A stretch of 64,000 bases of DNA, from the NCBI GenBank assembly GCA_018873245.2, contig JAEMBT020000004.1:3706573-3770572 (forward strand), given 5' to 3'. Under the pieces are notes generated by a model that was not told where the DNA came from, made no database searches, and saw only the letters and a list, made by a program, of their open reading frames with translations. The position numbers and the translations under genes are program-made. The stretch's first letter is position 1; each line of letters opens with the position of its first letter. Positions 57,455 to 64,000 of this stretch are shown piece by piece. The stretch comes from Archegozetes longisetosus (Eukaryota > Arthropoda > Arachnida > Sarcoptiformes > Trhypochthoniidae).

Positions 57455-57781
57455 TTTTTCTATTGTTGAAAAGGACTGATTTAATCTAATTTAAATCGTA
57501 AACACTCTAATCCCTGAATGAAATTGAATGTGAAATAAACAATTTACTGATCGCTTTTCAGTAAAGGGATGAGAAAAGAAAAATCAACAAATTAGTCACT
57601 GTTAAAACTAAATAAGTAGTTTGATAAATATGAGGCACTGATTATTTTTGAATAGCTGTTTATCACGTCGAGTGTAATTGGACGATAAACAATAAAGTTT
57701 ATAAGACAAGGACAGTATCACTCGTTAGACTTCATTTCGCTAGTCTGATTTTTGTTTGATTGAAACTACTTTTCTAAAGGT

Positions 57782-57789
57782 TATAAATA
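57782..57789 (+). promoter_or_regulatory. TATA box of a truncated + strand gene, copy 2
   Basis: TATAAATA, followed by ATG at 57879 opening MKMIFVLTI and a stop after 14 codons. It is the counterpart of 45437-45444. Confidence 0.4.
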
Positions 57790-57902
57790 CACATATCGTT
57801 CATACTGCATAACACTTCACAGTAATATAAGTTTAATTGTTTCGACATTACGTCAATAAAAGCGTAGATAAAATTCTAATGAAAATGATTTTCGTATTGA
57901 CA

Positions 57903-58134
57903 ATCATTTATAATAATGTGTAATAACATTGAACTTAATCTAAAAAATTCTAACGATTCAGTTTTAATCCAACAATTGTTAGTCTACATTATAGCAATTT
58001 CTTTAATAAAATCATATCATTTTAAATGTCTTAATAACTCATTTACTTTGAGTTCTTGATAAGCAATCAGTAATTTAGACTTAATTATTGCACTTTAAGT
58101 TAACTTAGGAGACAGTTTTTCTCTACATCTCAAC
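57903..58134. other. Spacer between duplication A and a hAT relic
   Basis: AT-rich DNA with no feature recognised. Confidence 0.5.
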
Positions 58135-58757
58135 TAGAGGTGAACCCTTTCGTGTTTTATTATTTTTAAAATCGGAGGGTTTTTCGTGCTTTATTACTTT
58201 TTCAGAAATTTCGGGGTTTTTCGGTATAAAAAATATTTTTCGTGTTTTATTATATAAAGAATTGAATTAAATGTTAATCACAAAATGACTATAGATTTAC
58301 AATTCGGCTATCGTTTGACTATTTTTCAGACAATTTGACTAATTAATCATAATTAATAATTATTGAAGTGACCTTCTATGTCACCATTAAAATATAAAAT
58401 ACAATACATTTTAAAGTGTTTCACACTTAAACTTGTTGTTTTGAAAGTGACAATATCTCTGAATTTGCTGAATGAACGTTCAGCGTCAATGCTACTAAAC
58501 GCCATTGAAAGAATTGTTACTGCGACTTTATATAAATTTAATAATGTTTCATTATTAAATCATTATTATTGAATTATAACAAAAAAGTTTAATTATAAGC
58601 AAACCCTGTGCTTTTCAATATCTTTTTGATGAATATATAGCTTTATACTGAATTTGTTTTATAGAGATTTATTTACAGTTTAAGAAATATTTTATTGAAC
58701 GACTATATTAGGAATTTTCAGGAGTTTTCGTGTTTAACACGAAAAGGTTCATCTCTA
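58135..58757 (-). mobile_element. hAT deletion derivative, 623 bp
   Basis: Ends TAGAGGTGAACCCTTTCGTG (left) and the inverse of TAGAGATGAACCTTTTCGTG (right). Flanks carry an 8-bp target duplication with one mismatch (ATCTCAAC 58127-58134, ATCTCAGC 58758-58765). Inside, on the minus strand at about 58380-58505, is the hAT C-terminal dimerisation signature (SSIDAERSFSKFRDIVT, then a KHFKMY segment). Everything else of the transposase is gone. The left end has several copies of TTTCGTGTTTTATTA-like sequence. It is a different hAT family from the one at 47467. Confidence 0.88.
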
Positions 58758-58990
58758 ATCTCAGCCCGTTTATAGTGAGCGAATCGGTGTAGCCTAAAGC
58801 GCTTACAATAAGTACAATTTACTACAACTGTATGTTCAGTGTGCAGTCTTATGATTTAATTTTGAGACACTGTATGCAGATTTTTTTTTTATAAAATACT
58901 TAGTTAAAGAATATGTGCTTTACTGACCAATTCATATGAAACCTTGGACTTATAAAAACTTCGATTTACAATAAAACAGTATGTATTAAA

Positions 58991-59690
58991 ATGGGTCTGG
59001 GTCGAAAGACCGACAACCAAAAGACCGACAGCCAAAAGACCGACAGGACAGAAGACCTACAGGGTTAGAAGACCGACATTTAAGCTGAAGCTTAAGGCTT
59101 TCTTCTGTCAACAATATAATTGTTGTCCTCGTTTTATCGATAACCACATTTGTAATGATAGCTGAAGAAGAGCAAGCCGAAGAAGTTGTTCGAACAAAAG
59201 ATATAAAAAAAGTACTAATCTATACTTTCAGACGAGTGGTCAGAGTATAAACATAACTATCATCATATGTGACATGGATCAGCTAATGGTGATAATTATT
59301 CTTATACTCAAACAACTTGTTTGACGAATTGGTAGTATGTGAGTACTAAATTTTTTCAACAAAACATCGAAATATTGTTGGTGTACGTCGTCATGCAAGT
59401 TGTTTGGATATAAAAATGATCACCATTAACTGATCCATGTCACATATGGTGATAGTAATGTTTATACTCTAACCACTCGTCTGAAGGTATAAATCAGTAC
59501 TGTTTTGATATCTTTTGTTCGAACAACTTCTTCGGCTTGCTCTTCTTCAGCTATCATTACGAATGTAGTTATCGATAAAACGAGGACAATAATTATATTG
59601 TTGACAGAAGAAAGCCTTAAGCTTCAGCTTAAATGTCGGTCTTCTAACCCTGTCGGTCTTTTGTCCCTGTCGGTCTTTCGTCCAAGTCCC
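58991..59690. mobile_element. Fold-back element of 700 bp with AAAGACCGACA terminal repeats
   Basis: Two arms of about 330-345 bases (58991-59330 and 59350-59690) are inverted copies with few mismatches. They share CGAAAGACCGACA termini, TTAAGCTGAAGCTTAAGG, GCTGAAGAAGAGCAAGCCGA and a TGACATGGATCAG segment, with only a short unpaired centre. Each terminus has three to five tandem copies of a 13-15-base AAAGACCGACA unit. There is no transposase and no clear target duplication. Confidence 0.9.
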
Positions 59691-60146
59691 TATTATAATA
59701 CGTGTCTTTTATAAATGAAAAAGTGACTTTAACACTGAATTATATGGTTCGATTTGTCTGAATGAAAACTTTGAATGGTTGATCGCTTTTAAGAAATATT
59801 GAACAGAAACAGTGATGCGACTTGTTTTTAGATTTATATCTACATAAATTGTTGTGTAATATTTATTGAATTGAGAAAAGTTATATTTTTTCACTGTTTA
59901 CATAAGTCGCGCGAAGGATTCCATACGGTGTCTTGAAAGTAAACCCCATAACTGTACTATCTGTGAGACTATAGTGTTCGATACAATATTCAGTATAGTG
60001 TTCATAAGCGTTCACTTAAAATGGATTCGAATGTAGCTGCAACATAATATATGTAACACAGATATAAAACTGCATTTTATCACTGAATAAAACAATGAAA
60101 AACTGTTTCAGTTAAATGATAAGTTTTTATTTTACAAAAATGATGA
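59691..60146. other. Intergenic region
   Basis: No gene or repeat structure recognised. Confidence 0.45.
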
Positions 60147-60512
60147 CTAAAGGCATCCGTACAACTTTTTCAAACTATAAATATCATTAGCACTCAAGCC
60201 TTGATTTTGCGGATGATCTACAACAGCTTTTCCGCTGATCTTCAGTAACATCGTTCTGGGTTGAGACTTAACGTAGAGTGCAGATCTCAATATGTGGTCC
60301 GTTATCTGACGAATCAAATTGGTCTGACTGGCCGGAGATATGTAAATCGTGTAGTAAACTATACCTTTCAATCATCGCATTCTATTCTATTCATTCAATC
60401 ATCATTCTATTCGACTGCTTTGCGGTCATCACTATCAAGACTCACATTAGTCATATCACCACTAAATATGTTCGGACCTTCTATTGGATTCTCAACATTT
60501 TCTTTTGCTATT
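60147..60512 (-). pseudogene. Astacin pseudogene (fifth copy), core deleted
   Basis: Right part (about 60405-60512, minus strand) encodes KENVENPIEGPNIFSGDM, the astacin propeptide with its F-x-G-D motif, and the start of the domain, then a stop. Left part (60147-60371) encodes GIVYYTIYISPASQTNLIRQ and then jumps to MLLKISGKAVVDHPQNQGLS and the terminal LKKLYGCL. Some 110-120 codons in between, including the zinc site, are missing. Non-functional. Confidence 0.85.
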
Positions 60513-60694
60513 ATTTATTCATATGCATTAAAGTTATAAGCGATGCATTTTTTTGAGGAAGTATTTAGTATTTTACAAGGTTATTCAATACCTTTTGCCG
60601 GTATGTTGGAGAGAAAACGGCTATAGATAGAAATTTAAACGTAAATTTTATTTGACATGCTGAACGTATAATAAACAAAACTACTACATATAAT
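60513..60694. other. Spacer
   Basis: A short AT-rich gap between the astacin relic and a transposase relic. No clear signal-peptide exon for the astacin relic was found here. Confidence 0.4.
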
Positions 60695-61140
60695 TTAAAG
60701 CTTAGCATGAACTCCATTCGCGTTGCATGCAGCTTCAAGTTTTTTAAGTTAGATAAGAGAGATGGAGAGATTCAAACAATTCAGTTTCTTTTTCGAGTGA
60801 TTTCAACACATCAATCACATGATTTTTCAAAGTTTCGTAAGAAAACTTATTTTAACCAGTCGCTGAAAGCAATTTTGTCTCCATTCTATCCTTAATTATT
60901 GTCTCAGGATTTTCAGTAGGACTCAAATTGGAAGATTTTTCAGACCAAATATCGTTACCTGCTAAAAACAAAGTTTTAGGTTTCGGCTTGAAATCGCATG
61001 AATTATTTCGGTTTTGATAGTATATTAAAAACAGACTAGTCAATATCTGTAGACGTTTGTTCCTTAACATACCGGCAAAAGTTCTTGAACAACCTCGTAA
61101 GAACCTTTGTACAGAAGAAAGAAATAGAACTAATGCTAGT
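60695..61140 (-). pseudogene. Tc1/mariner transposase relic
   Basis: Minus-strand coding remnants in at least two frames. KSSNLSPTENPETIIKDRME (about 60870-60935) parallels the Tc1 catalytic motif SPDLNPIENLWxxLKxRV with the final acidic residue of DDE. It is followed, after a stop/frameshift, by NHVIDVLKSLE and a terminal LEAACNANGVHAKL (stop at 60695-60697), like the Tc1 C-terminus RxxAVIxAxGGHTxY. No inverted repeats recognised around it. Confidence 0.7.
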
Positions 61141-61387
61141 ATTGTTTAATCAAAAGTTTGTTTTAGAATTAATTACAGTATGATTTACATGGAATGTGAT
61201 CACGCTTCAAAAAGTGCTGAATTATTAAAGGCTTGTAAACCTAGCACTAAATATTCCTTAAACAAGTGAATTATTAAACTATATCACATTTTTATCATTG
61301 AAAAATAATTTTCAAATCAAAGAGGGACCTTGATATAAAAATTTCAGAAAAGGGATCGAGCAAAACTGTTAACCGAACTCAATTTCT
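61141..61387. other. Spacer before segmental duplication B, copy 2
   Basis: No feature recognised. Confidence 0.4.
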
Positions 61388-61442
61388 GAGATATTTAGTT
61401 TTCAAATTGACTTCAAAATCTCATATAAGAATAGATATTGTG

Positions 61443-61755
61443 TGCTATTCACAAACTTCTCTTCTCTTATTCCCCGACTTCTCTTCGCTTAAGCAAATAG
61501 TTGCCAAGCGAACGTCATTTCTTATACTTATCTTTGCTTAAAATCGAATGTTTTTATTTTTTTGCATTATATTCGATTATCCGTTCTAAAGGAGCCTCAA
61601 CCCTCCTTTAGACTTTTCAATACAAATTATGGGACTTCGCTTAAGCGAAGTTGTAAGAGAAGAGAAGATGAGTTTGTGAATAGTAAAATCTTCGCTTAAG
61701 AGAAATCATCTCTTCTATTGGAGAGATTTCGCTTAAGCGATGTTTGTGAATAGCG
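61443..61755. mobile_element. MITE with GCTATTCACAAAC termini
   Basis: Left end GTGTGCTATTCACAAACTTC and right end GTTTGTGAATAGCGCTC are inverted over GCTATTCACAAAC, and a third inverted copy lies at about 61668-61684. The interior has several CTTCGCTTAAGCGAAG-type palindromes and AGAGAAGAGAAG runs. The segment is exactly what copy 1 of duplication B lacks. The flanking ATT on both sides would be a 3-bp target duplication, compatible with a PIF/Harbinger-type MITE (inference). Confidence 0.8.
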
Positions 61756-62600
61756 CTCATTATGTAATATGAGACGCCTTAAGACGAGATGTATCAGATA
61801 TTCTCTTAGATTTTCTTACATTTAAAGCAATAACTTAATAATTTCTTAAGTGAACTAAAGTGCCAGGTTTTTAAATATTCTATATAGAATAAAAAATTAA
61901 ACACATTATGAGATGATTCTTTTCAATGTATGAATAGTTTATCAACAATACATAAATATATTTAATCACTTGTAGAAAAGTTAATAACAATTTATATTTG
62001 TAAATATAACATACAACAGTTAATAACACAACATATTATACGTAAAGCATATAACCCTATTAAACTATATATTTTTAAAATTTAAAATTTCAATCTTGTT
62101 AATTAACGCTAAAATTGATGTTTTGTCATGGTAATAAATTCTTATTTTCTCATTGAAACATATGCTGACTTCTTTAATATAGATAAAACAAGTCAAAGAA
62201 TATAATAAAAATGAAATTCAAAATAAAGAAATTAACTGGACATAACCAGTCATCATTCTTTGCAAATCATGTATACTTAAACAAATAGTATTTTCGAGAA
62301 CACTGTCGTAGCAGCAATATCGGTTTGGGAGCTAGAAATCCGAAATTTATCAGTCGAGATGAAGCTTTATTGAATTAAAACTTATAACAATACAATTTTT
62401 ATTATTAAAATAATTTTAGGCAAATTCAATAACAAAATTATCTAAATTTAAAGTTGAAATGATTTCTCTTTCGATTGAAATGAGAGATCAATCGTTCGCT
62501 CTGTTATTTGACACGATTTCTCAAATAAGTTTTAATCCTTTTGAATGCTTGAGCTGCTTTGGTACAGACATTAACACATCCCATAGTTAACGATGTCAGC

Positions 62601-63374
62601 ATACACTCGATTACACGGCCAACTAGGACGCTTTAAAGCTTGATAGTTCTTGAACGGATAATCGGATTTCAAAATGGTTTTCACTAAATTGTAACTGGAT
62701 AATGTTGAAATTATTTGATATACTATTCGTTAAAATATTCACAAGGGTTGCAAAGTTATAGCAATTCTAGTAAAAACTTAATTTTCCATTAGAAGTAATG
62801 GTATATGTGTATGGCATAGACTAATTGAAAGTAGTTTTTGGATATTTTCTGTTTGTTTATGTTTGGAAAACAATCGGTTAACAATTGATTGTATACTAAA
62901 TTTGTTTAAAATAGTGTGTATGGCGGAGGCCATACACACTATTATTTTTTAATAAAATTAAAAGTTTCAAAATTACAATAATATAAATGTTTGATTTTTT
63001 AATTTTTGTTTCATTATTTTATAACCCTGGTGAATATTTTAAAGAATGGTATATCAAAAATTTCCTACATTATCCAGCCACAATTCAGTGAAAACCATTT
63101 GAAAATTGGATTATCCGTTCAAGTGCTATTAAGATTTAAACCGTCCTAGTTGGCCGTGTAATCGAGTGTATACCATTACTTCTAATGGAAAATTAAGTTT
63201 TTACTAGAATTGCTATAACTTTGCAACCCTTGTGAATATTTTAACGAATAGTATATCAAACAATCTCAACATTATCCAGTTACAATTTAGTGAAAACCAT
63301 TTTGAAATCCGATTATCCGTTCAAGAACTATCAAGCTTTAAAGCGTCCTAGTTGGCCGTGTAATCGAGTGTATT
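62601..63374. mobile_element. Inverted-repeat element with an extra internal arm copy
   Basis: Termini TACACTCGATTACACGGCC (left) and the exact inverse (right). The left arm (about 62601-62805) pairs with 63170-63374 at near identity. A further diverged direct copy of the right arm lies at about 62990-63172. TA at both ends suggests a Tc1/mariner-type target duplication. Copy 1 of duplication B lacks the whole segment. There is no transposase. Confidence 0.85.
62910..62943. repeat. Perfect hairpin, 15-bp stem and GGAG loop
   Basis: AATAGTGTGTATGGC, loop GGAG, GCCATACACACTATT. It lies near the centre of the inverted-repeat element, and a GTGTATGGC copy also occurs at about 62809. Confidence 0.9.
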
Positions 63375-63741
63375 TTACTAAATCTAACGTTCGATTTAAA
63401 TAATCAATAGGTTTTTCATAAACATTGCAAGTGTTTTAACATTTTATTTGAAAAGTTTGGATTATTTTATTGCATCAAATAGTTTAATTGATCGAAGTAT
63501 AAAAGCTCAATAATTTGTATCATTTAGATGTATTAAAATATTCATAGTATTTCAAATATTATATTGAATTTTGTTTTGCTTTAAAAGCAAACAAAATCAA
63601 AACTTCTGTCTTTTTATTGAAAGTTTCAACGCAAGTAATTAAGTGCCTTATCTGAGAATTCTTAGGGAGTTTCAAAATCTTTGAGTTTTGAAGCAATACA
63701 TTACAGCATTGCTTCACTTGACAATAGCTTTTTAGTTCTTA

Positions 63742-64000
63742 TATAAAGGGTTATTACTAAAAGTTTGTATAAAATTCAAAACGCGATAACTTTCCTGTTA
63801 CTAAACGAAATTTAAAGAGTAATGTATGTAATGAAAGAGCATTAAATAAACTTTAGTTAAACATAAAGTTTGCTCCTTGTAGGTGCATTTCATTGTGAAG
63901 ACATACTTTAACTTTGCAATTTAGTAGTGACCATCACATGAACTTTATGTAGAATGATTTTCCAAGTGTTTTGACACCTTTCAACCACTAAAATATATTT
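63742..64000. other. Right end of window
   Basis: AT-rich DNA with no feature recognised. Confidence 0.4.

Larger units (their letters stand above)
55725..57902. repeat. Segmental duplication A, copy 2
   Basis: The partner of 43279-45556, in the same orientation and about 12.4 kb away. It includes a full APMAP-like gene, the TATAAATA element and the first codons of a + strand gene. Flanks carry small indels relative to copy 1. Confidence 0.85.
61388..63741. repeat. Segmental duplication B, copy 2
   Basis: Matches 49983-51653 in the same orientation, with two private insertions (61443-61755 and about 62601-63374). Removing those gives nearly the same order and length as copy 1. Confidence 0.8.

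Overview
The window looks like AT-rich nuclear DNA of an arthropod, most likely a chelicerate and plausibly an acariform mite. Introns have GT-AG borders and are mostly 60 bp to 1.5 kb. The left third carries a Dscam-type adhesion gene with a non-insect domain architecture. The middle carries small secreted or membrane genes. The right half is a mosaic of segmental duplications, pseudogenes and DNA transposons. The mite assignment is inference; no rRNA or mitochondrial marker is present.

Layout. 1-9000: no exon recognised, apart from a long CT microsatellite; probably 5' intron or intergenic DNA of the Dscam gene. 9001-23653 (+): 26 exons of a Dscam-like receptor, with Ig domains matching canonical Ig2 to Ig9, then FN1, FN2, FN5, FN6, one transmembrane segment and a short cytoplasmic tail. 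Exon phases close exactly over 1,396 residues. Signal peptide and Ig1 were not found and are probably upstream. FN3, FN4 and Ig10 are absent, and there are no arrays of alternative exons. 24.3-31.1 kb: fold-back and MITE-like repeats around two small genes, a coiled-coil protein (26.0 kb, -) and a two-span membrane protein with a YQPQPN-type repeat tail (28.96 kb, +). 31.95 kb (+): a stand-alone W2-like domain gene. 34.4, 36.2 (-) and 41.9 kb (+): small membrane proteins; the last two appear related.

38.1-46.5 kb (-): two intact tandem astacin metalloprotease genes, then two decayed astacin copies on either side of an intronless APMAP/strictosidine-synthase-like gene. The APMAP-like gene and its flanks recur at 55.7-57.9 kb (about 97 percent protein identity), and a further astacin remnant lies at 60.1 kb. 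Another duplicated, largely noncoding block pairs 49.98-51.65 kb with 61.39-63.74 kb; differential insertions between its copies expose MITE-like elements.

46.8-49.5 kb is a nested transposon: a hAT element with an exact 8-bp target duplication and a frameshifted transposase, inserted in an older element with TAACGC-rich inverted repeats. 54.0-55.3 kb holds a multiply frameshifted NRDP1/RNF41-like RING pseudogene. 58.1-59.7 kb has a hAT deletion derivative and a large fold-back element. 60.7-61.1 kb has a Tc1/mariner transposase relic.

Functionally, the window combines neural or immune-type cell adhesion (Dscam), secreted zinc proteases, membrane-anchored beta-propellers of the APMAP/hemomucin type and mobile DNA. 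I see no evidence for a wholly new system. The most notable items are the shortened Dscam architecture, the mixed astacin/APMAP duplication cluster and the nested or empty-site-resolved transposons. All coordinates were read by eye.
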